This document shows, piece by piece, positions 16,018 through 24,823 of a stretch of 52,088 nucleotides of DNA. A program made the position numbers and the translations under genes. Numbering within the stretch: the stretch's first letter is position 1; each line of letters begins with the position of its first letter. The DNA is taken from the NCBI GenBank assembly GCA_019456145.1, contig VRUL01000015.1:1-52088 (forward strand), given 5' to 3'. Origin of the DNA: Planctomycetota bacterium. GTDB lineage: Bacteria; Planctomycetota; Phycisphaerae; Sedimentisphaerales; Anaerobacaceae. The notes under the pieces were generated by a model that saw only the letters and a program-made list of their open reading frames with translations, searched no databases and was not told the origin of the DNA.

Positions 16018-17840
16018 TTTCAAATGACGTTTCGACATCAAAAGCAGCCAAGGCCGGCAGGTCTGAGCTTCTAATCTGCGCCGGCACAGGTTGTGTTTCC
16101 AATCGTTCGTTTAAGGTCCGCGATGCGCTTGAAGCTGAGATTAAAAAGCGCGGCCTCTCTGAAGAGGTCCAGGTAGTTACCACTGGCTGCCAGGGCTTCT
16201 GCGCACAGGGCCCGATTATGATTGTTCAGCCCGAAGGCATCTTCTACCAGATGCTTACCGTGGAAAATATTCCCAACCTTGTAGAGGAGCACCTGGTAAA
16301 GGGCCGGCCGGTCGATAAGCTGATGTACGTTCCCTCGAAAGGCAAGCCTCCCATACCGAAGCTTAGCGACATTGCCTTTTTCAGTAAGCAGCGGCTTGTC
16401 GTGCTCAAGAACCGCGGGCTGATTGATCCGGAGAAGATAGACGAATACATAGCTCGTGACGGATATCAGGCCCTTGCAAAGGCGTTGACCTCTATGGATT
16501 CCGAGCAGGTAATTGAGCAGGTCAAGGGTTCGGGACTTCGCGGCCGCGGGGGTGCAGGTTTTAGCACAGGATTGAAGTGGGAGCTGACACGAAAGTCATC
16601 CGGCAACGGCAAGTACATCATCTGCAACGCCGACGAAGGCGACCCTGGCGCATTTATGGACCGCAGCATTATCGAATCGGACCCCCACTCGGTGCTGGAG
16701 GGGATGGTAATCGGCGCTTATGCCATTGGGGCTGCGGAAGGTTGTATTTATATCCGCGAAGAATATCCACTGGCAACCAAGCGGCTGCATATTGCTATAG
16801 ACCAGGCCAGGGAATATGGGCTGTTAGGAGAGGATATTTTAGGCAGCGGTTTTAGTTTTGACATAACAGTGCACCGCGGTGCCGGAGCGTTCGTCTGCGG
16901 GGAGGAGACCTCACTGATCGGTTCGCTGCAGGGGCAGACACCGGAGCCGCGTATTCGTCCGCCTTTTCCGGCCCAATCAGGTTTGTGGGGCAAGCCGACC
17001 AACATAAACAACGTTGAGACATGGGCAAACATACCAACAATCATAAACCGTGGTGCCGAGTGGTTCGCTTCAATCGGCACTGAATCGAGCAAGGGTACGA
17101 AGGTCTTCTCCGTTGTCGGAAAAGTCAACAACACCGGCCTGGTCGAAGTGCCTATGGGTATGACAATGCGCGAGATTGTCTTTGACATCGGCGGTGGGAT
17201 CCCGGGCGGCAAAAAGTTCAAGGCTGTCCAGACAGGAGGGCCTTCCGGCGGGTGCATTCCGGAATCACTCGTGGATTTACCGATAGATTACGAGCGTTTA
17301 ATGGAAGTCGGTTCCATTATGGGCTCAGGCGGATTGATAGTAATGGACGAGGAAACCTGCATGGTTGACGTGGCCAGGTATTTCCTCGATTTCCTCAGGA
17401 GTGAGTCATGCGGCAAATGCACGACCTGTCGTGAGGGGATCGCAGCGATGCATGACATCGTTGCCGATATCTGCAATGGCAAAGGTGAACCTGAGAACAT
17501 TGGGCTTCTGGAGGAGCTGGCAGAAGCTATTAAGGACGCCTCACTTTGTGCTCTTGGGGGCACAGCGCCCAACCCTGTGCTGAGTACATTGCGTTACTTC
17601 CGGGATGAGTATGATGCGCATATTAAGGACAAGAAGTGTCCGGCCGGCGTCTGTCGTGCGTTGATCAGCTACCGAATCGATCCCGAGAAGTGCAAGGGTT
17701 GTATGTTGTGCGGCAAGCACTGTCCCGAGAAGGCTATCGGTGGTGAGCCGAAAGGGCCGCAAACCATAGATCTGGAGAAATGTATCAAGTGTGGTGTTTG
17801 CCGTGAGTCATGTAAATTCGAGGCGGTTCTGATCGAGTGA
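16014..17840 (+). CDS. hndC: NuoF/HndC/HydB-like NADH- and FMN-binding subunit
   Basis: A flavoprotein of about 608 residues that exchanges electrons with NAD(P)H. It has an N-terminal [2Fe-2S] domain (CAGTGC and CQGFC, within the first 65 residues), an FMN/NADH domain with GRGGAGFSTG and the NADH-pocket stretch CNADEGDPGAF, a [4Fe-4S] motif CGKCTTCREG, and a C-terminal ferredoxin with two clusters (CKGCMLCGKHCP, CIKCGVCRESC). Full length and domain order match HydB/HndC. The start is unusual. The frame is open from 16005 but has no ATG, GTG or TTG before 16218, which lies after the [2Fe-2S] domain. CTG 16014 or ATT 16017, 5-7 bases after GAGAGGG, is the likely start. Confidence 0.85.
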   Translation: MISNDVSTSKAAKAGRSELLICAGTGCVSNRSFKVRDALEAEIKKRGLSEEVQVVTTGCQGFCAQGPIMIVQPEGIFYQMLTVENIPNLVEEHLVKGRPVDKLMYVPSKGKPPIPKLSDIAFFSKQRLVVLKNRGLIDPEKIDEYIARDGYQALAKALTSMDSEQVIEQVKGSGLRGRGGAGFSTGLKWELTRKSSGNGKYIICNADEGDPGAFMDRSIIESDPHSVLEGMVIGAYAIGAAEGCIYIREEYPLATKRLHIAIDQAREYGLLGEDILGSGFSFDITVHRGAGAFVCGEETSLIGSLQGQTPEPRIRPPFPAQSGLWGKPTNINNVETWANIPTIINRGAEWFASIGTESSKGTKVFSVVGKVNNTGLVEVPMGMTMREIVFDIGGGIPGGKKFKAVQTGGPSGGCIPESLVDLPIDYERLMEVGSIMGSGGLIVMDEETCMVDVARYFLDFLRSESCGKCTTCREGIAAMHDIVADICNGKGEPENIGLLEELAEAIKDASLCALGGTAPNPVLSTLRYFRDEYDAHIKDKKCPAGVCRALISYRIDPEKCKGCMLCGKHCPEKAIGGEPKGPQTIDLEKCIKCGVCRESCKFEAVLIE

Positions 17841-17927
17841 AATTGTTTTAGGTGAGTGAACCGGATTGCGGGTATGCTTGCCACTGAGTTTAATCTTTAC
17901 TATGGTCAACAAAAGGAGAACAATGGT

Positions 17928-18671
17928 ATGATGAGCAGGATTAGAGTTCGTGACATTTATTGTGTGCTGTTTGCATTGCTTTGCCCTGTTTTAGTTAACA
18001 ATCCGGCGCGGGGTACTTCAACCGGCTTAAATAACATCCCGACCACAGACATTGTTCCTGAGAGAGTCTTTGTTTGGCAGGGCTGGATCAATGCGGCCGG
18101 AGGTGAGCGTCCCCAACAATTTACAGGTTTTAAATACGGACTGTTTCAGGATGCGGAGATTGGAGTTGATTGGAGAGCTAGCGATAATCCACATGGGCAC
18201 GCAATGTTGCAGGCCAAATATGCGTTTGATATAGGTCAAAGTGATGTTTGGAGGGGAGTAGTCGGGTTTGCCGACCTCTCAGGCAATCGCAATCACAACG
18301 GGGAGTGGTTCCCGTATATGGCCACGAGCGTTGATCTTAAGGCCGTCAGGCTGCATTTCGGATTCGCCCCCCAGCCCCATAATGAGAGGTTCTTCGGGGG
18401 CATCGATAAGACGGTCTCTTTTTTGGATCGGAATCTGATGTTGAGATTTGATGGTATACACATTAACGATAAACAAGACATGCTGTTCAGTGCAGGTTTT
18501 CTGTATGAACTGGCACCTAAGAGCGGCGGCAGTGCAACACAACAAACCGGACTGGCAGGAGTGTTGGACGGCATAGTCAAAAACATGATACTGGAAACCT
18601 GGGTTTCAAAACCGTCCACCGGGGACAAGGAAACGTACACGGTGAAACTGAACTACGTGGTTGCATTCTGA
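17928..18671 (+). CDS. Small outer-membrane beta-barrel-like protein
   Basis: A 247-residue secreted protein. The start at ATG 17928 has AGGAG 9 bases upstream and gives a signal peptide with a hydrophobic core at about 10-22. The mature part alternates polar and hydrophobic residues, is rich in aromatic and glycine residues, and ends in VVAF with a terminal phenylalanine, as outer-membrane barrels often do. No named family is recognised. It lies between the NADH module and regulatory genes of a cytoplasmic redox operon, with short gaps, so it is probably co-transcribed. A fitting role would be a pore for a substrate of the pathway, but this is inference. Confidence 0.6.
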   Translation: MMSRIRVRDIYCVLFALLCPVLVNNPARGTSTGLNNIPTTDIVPERVFVWQGWINAAGGERPQQFTGFKYGLFQDAEIGVDWRASDNPHGHAMLQAKYAFDIGQSDVWRGVVGFADLSGNRNHNGEWFPYMATSVDLKAVRLHFGFAPQPHNERFFGGIDKTVSFLDRNLMLRFDGIHINDKQDMLFSAGFLYELAPKSGGSATQQTGLAGVLDGIVKNMILETWVSKPSTGDKETYTVKLNYVVAF

Positions 18672-18703
18672 GATATTCGGGGATGGGGCCGGAGACATAG
18701 TTT

Positions 18704-19063
18704 ATGAAGTTGGGCCAAGTCAAAGAGATTTTAGAAGCTGAACTCCTGGTCGGCCAAGAGAACCTGGACCTCGAGGTTGAAATGGTCTGTGGTGCGGATT
18801 TGATGAGCGATGTGCTGGCTTTCACCAAGCCCGACTCGCTGCTGCTCACCGGTCTGACGCATCCTCAGGTCATTAATACCGCTGAGATCGCCGAGATAAA
18901 GGCGGTCTGCTTCGTGCGGGGCAAGCGTCCACCGGCTGAAACCATCGAACGGGCCAAAGAGGAAGGTATTCCGCTGCTTTGTACTCCTTTGCTGATGTAT
19001 GAATCCTGCGGTCGTCTTTACAGCCATGACCTGCCGGGCTGCTCCCAGGTGGAGGAAAAGTAG
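18704..19063 (+). CDS. DRTGG-domain regulatory protein
   Basis: A 119-residue protein with the DRTGG fold: the opening KLGQVKEILEAELLVG, the GADLMSDVLAF segment at about 29-40, then an IKAVCFVRGKRPP strand and EEGIPLLCT near the end. DRTGG domains occur next to CBS domains and in HPr kinase relatives, and are thought to bind a small regulatory ligand. Two copies flank the CBS-ATPase gene here. It runs directly into the next gene, with stop 19061-19063 and start 19064. Similar proteins lie in operons of electron-bifurcating [FeFe]-hydrogenases, which suggests control of the redox complex. Confidence 0.8.
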   Translation: MKLGQVKEILEAELLVGQENLDLEVEMVCGADLMSDVLAFTKPDSLLLTGLTHPQVINTAEIAEIKAVCFVRGKRPPAETIERAKEEGIPLLCTPLLMYESCGRLYSHDLPGCSQVEEK

Positions 19064-19975
19064 ATGTCCGGGAAAGTCCAGTTTACACGAACACAGGAAC
19101 TTATCTATGAGATGAAGGTCGGTGAGGTGATGACCCATAGCGTGGTAACTGTTAAGCCCCAAACATCGATGAATGAGCTTCGCGAAGTCTTGCGTTCCAA
19201 CCGCATTTCCGGCACGCCCGTCGTCTCAAACGACCGGCTCATGGGAATCATCAGCATTGAAGACTTCATAAAGTGGTTGGCGAACGGCCCTCCCAAAACC
19301 ACCGTCGCAGAGCGAATGACAGAGGCAGTGGTTACCGTATATGACGATGAACCACTGGTGCAAGTTGTCAGTATGTTAGATCGGCACGGCTTTGGCCGTC
19401 TTCCGGTGATCCAGCGTAAGCACAAGAAACTCGTTGGTGTCATTACCAGGGGGGACATAATGGAAGGATTGCTGCACAAGCTGGAGATTGGTTATCAGCA
19501 GGAGGAAATTCACCGGTACCGTGCCAGCCATATCTTCGAGGACTTAATCGCCGACAGGACGGCCCTGGTTTTTCAATACCGTGTGGTGGGCAAAGATTTT
19601 CAGAAGGCCGGCTCGGGGGCAACGCGTCTGAAGAAGACGCTAACCCGGTTGGAGATCCATCCGCGGGCGCGTCGCCGCGCGGCCATTATCGCTTATGAGG
19701 CAGAGATGAACATTGTGATTTATACCAACGGCGGCAATATTATGGCCAAGGTAGAGCCCGGTTTGATCACTATTAAGGCCCAGGATAACGGTCCGGGCAT
19801 TGCCGATGTGGAACTGGCTTTTACTCCGGGCTACTCCACGGCGGCGGACTGGGTCAGGGAACTGGGCTTTGGTGCCGGCATGGGTTTGTGCAATATAAAA
19901 GAATGCGCCGATGAAACCACCCTCGATTCGGTTGTAGGAAAAGGAACAAGGCTTGAGGCGACAATTATTATTTAG
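19064..19975 (+). CDS. CBS-pair protein with serine-kinase-like ATPase domain
   Basis: A 303-residue regulator. Residues about 15-140 form two CBS domains (VGEVMTHSVVTV..., and VAERMTEAVVTV...), which usually sense adenine nucleotides. Residues about 165-303 are a GHKL ATPase of the anti-sigma-factor type, with N-box-like IIAYEAEMNIVIYTNGG, DNGPGI and GFGAGMGLCNI. There is no histidine phospho-acceptor domain, so it resembles RsbW/SpoIIAB kinases rather than a sensor kinase. It may bind or phosphorylate a partner in response to energy charge; the neighbouring DRTGG proteins are candidates. The gene is embedded in the redox operon. Confidence 0.82.
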   Translation: MSGKVQFTRTQELIYEMKVGEVMTHSVVTVKPQTSMNELREVLRSNRISGTPVVSNDRLMGIISIEDFIKWLANGPPKTTVAERMTEAVVTVYDDEPLVQVVSMLDRHGFGRLPVIQRKHKKLVGVITRGDIMEGLLHKLEIGYQQEEIHRYRASHIFEDLIADRTALVFQYRVVGKDFQKAGSGATRLKKTLTRLEIHPRARRRAAIIAYEAEMNIVIYTNGGNIMAKVEPGLITIKAQDNGPGIADVELAFTPGYSTAADWVRELGFGAGMGLCNIKECADETTLDSVVGKGTRLEATIII

Positions 19976-19986
19976 AGGCGGTTCGG

Positions 19987-20331
19987 ATGACAGTTAAAGA
20001 GATGGCAGAACGAGCTGAACTTGAGGTGCTGGTGGGTGCTGACGGTCTTGATGTTGAGGTCACCGGCGGTTACGCAGCAGACCTGATCAGCACTGTAATG
20101 GCCAACGCAAAGCAAGACAATGTCTGGGTAACGTGGCATTTGCATCCAAACATCGTTGCCGCTGCACTCATCGTCAAACTGTCAGCGATTATCCTTGTTT
20201 CCGGTCGTCAACCAGAGCAGGAAACAGTTCAAAGGGCTCAGCAGGAAGGTATGCCGATTCTGGGAAGTTCGTTGCCGGCGTTTGAAATTATTGGTAGACT
20301 ACACGGCATGGGCATATTGGGTACGGTATAA
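19987..20331 (+). CDS. Second DRTGG-domain regulatory protein
   Basis: A 114-residue paralogue of the protein encoded at 18704. It has the same layout: VKEMAERAELEVLVGADGLD at the start, the GGYAADLISTVMANA segment at about 28-42, the LSAIILVSGRQPE strand, then EGMPILGSS and a GRL near the end. Differences in the middle loop suggest a different ligand or partner. It begins 11 bases after the CBS-ATPase stop and overlaps the next gene by one base, so the regulatory genes are tightly coupled. No enzymatic motif is visible. Confidence 0.75.
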   Translation: MTVKEMAERAELEVLVGADGLDVEVTGGYAADLISTVMANAKQDNVWVTWHLHPNIVAAALIVKLSAIILVSGRQPEQETVQRAQQEGMPILGSSLPAFEIIGRLHGMGILGTV

Positions 20332-21068
20332 TGTTGGCCACATTTCATGCGGACCTGCATTTGCACACCTGCCTTTCGCCATGTGCCGAAGAAGAAATGG
20401 GGCCCCTGGCGATCGTAAGGCAGGCGAAGAAGAAAGGATTGGATGTTATTGGGATTTGTGACCATAACTCGGCCGGGAATGTTGCGGCTGTCCGTCAAGC
20501 CGGCCGACGCGAGGGTCTGGCTGTTATCGGCGGAGTCGAAGTGTGCTCTGAAGAAGAAGTTCACATACTGGGTTTGTTTGATGAACAGGAGAGTTTGCTA
20601 AACATGCAGCGGCTAATAGAAGAAAACCTTCATGGGGAGAATAATCCTGAGCTTTTCGGTCAGCAGTCCCTGTGTGACCAGAACGATGCCGTTGTTGCTC
20701 GGGAAACCAGGCTGTTGATTGGTGCTACTGAGTTGAGCGTTGACGAAGTTGTAGAAAAAATACATCAACTTGGCGGCCTGGCTGTTGCTTCCCACGTTGA
20801 CCGCGAAAGTTTCAGCTTATTTAGCCAGCTTGGTTTTGTGCCCAGGGGATTGCAGATTGACGCCCTGGAGATTTCGCCGCTCCACTCTGTGGCCGAGGCA
20901 GGAGATAGTTTCCCTCAAACCAAAGGCTATCGGCTCGTATCTTTCTCAGATGCGCACCGATTGGAAGAAATCGGCACAACTTTTACCACATTCAGGGGCA
21001 TTTCGCCTTCTGTGAAAGAGTTCCGCAAGGCCCTTCTCGGTGAGGATGAAAGAGAGATTCTAAATTGA
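20331..21068 (+). CDS. PHP-domain phosphoesterase-like protein
   Basis: A 245-residue PHP-domain protein. The metal-binding motifs are DLHLHTCLSPCAEEE with H10 and H12, then CDHNS with D44 and H45, GVEVCSEEEVHILGLF, ASHVDRE and a late FSDAHR. All four PHP signatures are present, so a metal-dependent phosphoesterase is likely. The substrate is unknown. PHP proteins of this size occur in the same gene neighbourhood as DRTGG and small ATPase genes in HydABC-type hydrogenase operons, which supports a regulatory or maintenance task for the redox complex. It overlaps its upstream neighbour by one base and ends 3 bases before the next gene. Confidence 0.82.
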   Translation: MLATFHADLHLHTCLSPCAEEEMGPLAIVRQAKKKGLDVIGICDHNSAGNVAAVRQAGRREGLAVIGGVEVCSEEEVHILGLFDEQESLLNMQRLIEENLHGENNPELFGQQSLCDQNDAVVARETRLLIGATELSVDEVVEKIHQLGGLAVASHVDRESFSLFSQLGFVPRGLQIDALEISPLHSVAEAGDSFPQTKGYRLVSFSDAHRLEEIGTTFTTFRGISPSVKEFRKALLGEDEREILN

Positions 21069-21071
21069 GCC

Positions 21072-21545
21072 ATGGAAGATTTTTCCCTTCACCTGCTGGA
21101 TATAGCCGAGAACGCCTTGACCGCTGGCGCCAGCCGCATCGAGATTCGGATAATTGAGAAGGTAGAAGAAAACGTCATGAGAATCGAAATTAAAGACAAC
21201 GGTTGTGGAATGGATGAGCAAACGGCTAAGCAGGTACTTGACCCGTTCTACACCACCAAGCCCAACAAGCGTGTCGGACTTGGTCTGCCGCTGCTGGCCC
21301 AGGCGGCCAGGGAAGCCGGAGGGGACATAGAAATTCAAACTGCACCTGGCAAAGGCGTAGAGATCCACGCCACGTTTCAACTCAATCATCCGGACCTCAA
21401 ACCGCTGGGTGACGTAATTGAAACGGTGGGTACTCTTGCTTGTACTCATCCACAGGTACAGTTCATTTTCGAGCACCGGCAAGACGATGAAATCATTTGC
21501 CGGTGGAACAATACTGAATCTACAAATCCGACAAGGACAGAATGA
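21072..21545 (+). CDS. Stand-alone GHKL ATPase
   Basis: A 157-residue protein made up of a histidine-kinase-type ATPase domain only: N-box DIAENALTAGA near residue 10-20, G1 DNGCGMD near 44-50, F-box DPFYTTK, and G2 VGLGLPLL near 73-80. There is no dimerisation or phospho-acceptor domain. Such minimal ATPases are a regular companion of bifurcating hydrogenase and NADH modules; their target is not established. The C-terminal part (about 115-157) has a HPQVQFIFEHRQD-type tail. The stop codon overlaps the start of the large HdrA hybrid, so synthesis of the two is coupled. Confidence 0.82.
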   Translation: MEDFSLHLLDIAENALTAGASRIEIRIIEKVEENVMRIEIKDNGCGMDEQTAKQVLDPFYTTKPNKRVGLGLPLLAQAAREAGGDIEIQTAPGKGVEIHATFQLNHPDLKPLGDVIETVGTLACTHPQVQFIFEHRQDDEIICRWNNTESTNPTRTE

Positions 21546-24500
21546 TGGTGAACCTCACCATTAACAACAAACCTATTGACGCCGAAGAGGGGACGACTGT
21601 CCTGCAGGCAGCCCAGACCCTTGGAGTCAAAATCCCGACCCTCTGTTATCATAAAGCCCTCAGTCCGTATGGCGGCTGCCGTTTATGCCTGGTGGAGCTG
21701 GATGATGGACGACGTAAACGTATCCAAACTTCTTGCATATATCCCGTCCAGGAAGGGCTTAAGGTATATACGGACACCGAGCGGGTCATCAAGGCCCGTA
21801 ATATCGTTCTGGAATTGCTGTTGGCGCGGTGTCCGGAGTCCGAAGAACTCAAGCTCATAGCATCCGAATGGGGTGTAACTAAGACGCGGATCAAGAAGCG
21901 AAACGAAAAGTGCATTCTTTGCGGCCTTTGCGTGCGGATGTGCAACGAACGCATGGGCAAAGCGATCATAGGCTTTGCCAACCGCGGCATTGACCGTGTG
22001 GTAATTCCTCCCTTTGATGCTGACTCTGAGGTTTGCATGGGCTGCGGTGCTTGTGCCTTCATTTGTCCGACCGCAGCGATAAAGCCGGAAGACTTCTGCG
22101 TAAGAGGAGTCTCTGCACTGCCGTCCGAGTTCGATTTCGGTCTGGGTCAACGCCCTGTGGTAAGCGTTGCATTTCCCCAGGCTGTTCCGAACACACCTTC
22201 TATTGACAAAGAGCACTGTGTCTATTTCCAGACCGAAAATTGTCGAACGTGCGAAGCTGTTTGTGATGCTAAAGCCATCGATTTTGAACAGCAGACCGAG
22301 CAGCTCAAGCTAAAGGTCGGAGCTGTCATAGTGGCGCCCGGCTATGAGCGGTACTACCCTGATAACCGCCTTGAATATAACTACCAGCATCTGGCAAACG
22401 TGTTGACGGCGCCTGAGTTTGAAAGGATGCTCAGTGCATCCGGCCCCTATGGAGGGCATCTGGTCAGGCCGTCCGACCACCAGGAGCTAAAGCGTATCGC
22501 CTTCCTTCAATGCGTTGGTTCCAGGGATTTGGAATGTAATCAATACTGTTCATCGGTCTGTTGCATGCACGCCACAAAGGAAGCTATCGTTGCCAAGGAG
22601 CACTCCGAGGGTGACCTCGAGACAGACATCTATTTTATGGACATGCGGGCATTTGGCAAAGGATTTGACCGTTACTACGAGCGGGCGAAGAGTGAATATA
22701 ATGTTTCATATCGCAGATGTCGGCTGCCGGTGGTGGAGCAGGCCTCGGAAAACGGCGAGCTGCTGCTGAACTATTTGGATGAACAGGGCAAACTTCAAAA
22801 AGAACATTATGACCTGGTCGTCCTCTCAACGGCGCTGATTCCACCTAAGAATGTCGGCATGTTCAAAGAGGCGGCGGGTTTGAATCTCAACAAGTACAAT
22901 TTCGTGGACACAAAACCCTTCGCCAGTGAGGACACCAACCGTAAGGGCGTTTTTATCTGTGGTGCCGTTAGTGAGCCCAAGGACATCCCCGAGACGGTCA
23001 TTCAGGCAAGTGCCGCCGCTGCCCGTGCCTCTGAGATTCTCGCTGAGGTCAGGGGCACGCTTATCGAGGAAAAAGAGTATCCCCCTGAGCTTGCCGTTAG
23101 CGGTGAACAACTGCGAATCGGGGTCTTTGTATGCCATTGTGGAATTAATATCGGCGGTGTGGTCAACGTAGCAGATGTCGTCGAGTTTGCCAAGGACCTT
23201 CCCAATGTTGCCTACTGTGAGCACAGCCTTTATACCTGTTCTCAGGACAACCAGCAAAAGATAAAAGAAACTATCATCAAGCACAAGCTGAACCGAATCG
23301 TAATAGCATCCTGTACACCCAGGACGCACGAGCCGCTCTTCCAGGACACGATTCGCGAGGTCGGCCTCAATCCATTCCTGCTCGAATTTGTCAGTATTCG
23401 TGAGCACTGCTCATGGGTCCACATGTCGGATAAAGCTCGCGCTACGGCCAAGGCCAAAGACCTTGTTGCTATGGCGATCTCAAAGGCCGGGCTGCTCCGT
23501 CCGGTCTACAGCTCCTCAATTTCTGTTCGGAGCGAAGCATTGGTTGTTGGTGGCGGGATGGCTGGCATGGCCGCGGCACTTTCGCTGGCCGAGCAGGGCT
23601 TTGAGACCTACCTGGTGGAAAAAGACAAAGAGCTTGGCGGCAACCTGCGGAAACTTTACTTTACGGTTTCCGGCGATGACCCGCAGAAACTACTGACAGA
23701 AACCATTGAGCAGGTCGAGGCCAGCAAGAAGATTCACGTTTACCTCAATACGTCTGTGAAAGAATTCTCCGGTTACTTGGGCAACTACAAAACCACGCTC
23801 GTCAGCATAGACGGCAAGGCCCGGGAAACGACCATCGAGCACGGCGCGGTGATCATAGCTACAGGCGCGGCCGAATACGAGACTAAAGAGTACATGTATG
23901 GCAAGTCCGATCGCGTCATTACACAAAAGGAATTAGAGGCAAAATTGTTCGACCAGGCCGAAAGTGCGAAAGTCGCCTCGGCACAGACTATCGCGATGAT
24001 CCAGTGTGTCGGCTCCCGCGAAGAAGACAGGATGTACTGTGGCAGGGTCTGTTGCACACAGGCGATCAAGAATGCCCTCAAAATCAAACAGATCAGTCCG
24101 GCGACCAACGTGGTCATCTTCTATCGTGATATCCGCACTTATGGTTTCCGCGAGGAGTACTATCAAAAGGCCCGGCAGGAAGGAGTTATCTTCGTTCGTT
24201 ATGAGCCGGAAAATAAACCCAAAGTCACTCCGGGCCAGACCCCGGAGGATGCTCTGGTAATCGAGGCGGAGGATTTTGTTCTGGGCCAAAAACTTCACCT
24301 CAACATTGACCTGCTCGTATTGAGCAATGGAATCACACCCAGGCTGGACAGTGAGCAGGTTGCCAAGATGTTCAAGGTTCCGCTGGATCAGGATGGTTTC
24401 TTCCTGGAGGCGCACATCAAGTTGCGTCCGGTGGATTTTTCGACAGATGGGATTTTTCTGTGCGGCCTGGCCCACTCCCCGAAGTTTGTCAGTGAGGCCA

Positions 24501-24796
24501 TTTCACAGGCCCGCGCTGCAGCCTGTAGAGCGGCAACCCTGCTGGCCCAGGATACCGTAAAGGCCAAGGGCCGCACCGCTGAGATCATGGAGCGACTCTG
24601 TGCCGGATGTGGTCTGTGCGTTGGCGTCTGTCCTTATGGTGCCAGGGAAATCGACAGGGAAAAAGGGATCGCCAAAGTTCTCGAAGTATTGTGTCAGGGC
24701 TGTGGTGCATGTGCGGCTGTGTGTCCGAACGCTGCCACAAGGCAGGTCGGTTTCGCCAAGGAGGATATTATGGCCGCGGTGGACTCCTTAATATAA
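21542..24796 (+). CDS. NuoG/HydA-type ferredoxin front fused to HdrA modules (1084 aa)
   Basis: A very large soluble iron-sulfur flavoprotein. Residues 1-70 are a plant-type [2Fe-2S] ferredoxin (C35, C46, C49, C65). Two [4Fe-4S] sites follow (C124-C134 and C165-C175). This is the front end of NuoG or HydA without the His-Cys site between them. Instead of an H-cluster, the chain continues at about 215 with the middle of an HdrA that lacks its own N-terminal FAD motif. A complete second HdrA starts at about 528 (CHCGINI), with FAD motif VVGGGMAGM near 668 and ferredoxin pairs near 1019 and 1050. It replaces the hydrogenase subunit expected beside the NuoE/NuoF genes. The FAD front missing from its first module is like the piece fused to NuoE at 14693. 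Confidence 0.88.
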   Translation: MMVNLTINNKPIDAEEGTTVLQAAQTLGVKIPTLCYHKALSPYGGCRLCLVELDDGRRKRIQTSCIYPVQEGLKVYTDTERVIKARNIVLELLLARCPESEELKLIASEWGVTKTRIKKRNEKCILCGLCVRMCNERMGKAIIGFANRGIDRVVIPPFDADSEVCMGCGACAFICPTAAIKPEDFCVRGVSALPSEFDFGLGQRPVVSVAFPQAVPNTPSIDKEHCVYFQTENCRTCEAVCDAKAIDFEQQTEQLKLKVGAVIVAPGYERYYPDNRLEYNYQHLANVLTAPEFERMLSASGPYGGHLVRPSDHQELKRIAFLQCVGSRDLECNQYCSSVCCMHATKEAIVAKEHSEGDLETDIYFMDMRAFGKGFDRYYERAKSEYNVSYRRCRLPVVEQASENGELLLNYLDEQGKLQKEHYDLVVLSTALIPPKNVGMFKEAAGLNLNKYNFVDTKPFASEDTNRKGVFICGAVSEPKDIPETVIQASAAAARASEILAEVRGTLIEEKEYPPELAVSGEQLRIGVFVCHCGINIGGVVNVADVVEFAKDLPNVAYCEHSLYTCSQDNQQKIKETIIKHKLNRIVIASCTPRTHEPLFQDTIREVGLNPFLLEFVSIREHCSWVHMSDKARATAKAKDLVAMAISKAGLLRPVYSSSISVRSEALVVGGGMAGMAAALSLAEQGFETYLVEKDKELGGNLRKLYFTVSGDDPQKLLTETIEQVEASKKIHVYLNTSVKEFSGYLGNYKTTLVSIDGKARETTIEHGAVIIATGAAEYETKEYMYGKSDRVITQKELEAKLFDQAESAKVASAQTIAMIQCVGSREEDRMYCGRVCCTQAIKNALKIKQISPATNVVIFYRDIRTYGFREEYYQKARQEGVIFVRYEPENKPKVTPGQTPEDALVIEAEDFVLGQKLHLNIDLLVLSNGITPRLDSEQVAKMFKVPLDQDGFFLEAHIKLRPVDFSTDGIFLCGLAHSPKFVSEAISQARAAACRAATLLAQDTVKAKGRTAEIMERLCAGCGLCVGVCPYGAREIDREKGIAKVLEVLCQGCGACAAVCPNAATRQVGFAKEDIMAAVDSLI

Positions 24797-24823
24797 ACGA
24801 AAAAATCAGAATGGGGTTTAGTA

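Noticed and set aside
18261..18640. Antisense frames across the barrel gene
   Set aside because: These are shadows of the plus-strand coding sequence and have no start signals.
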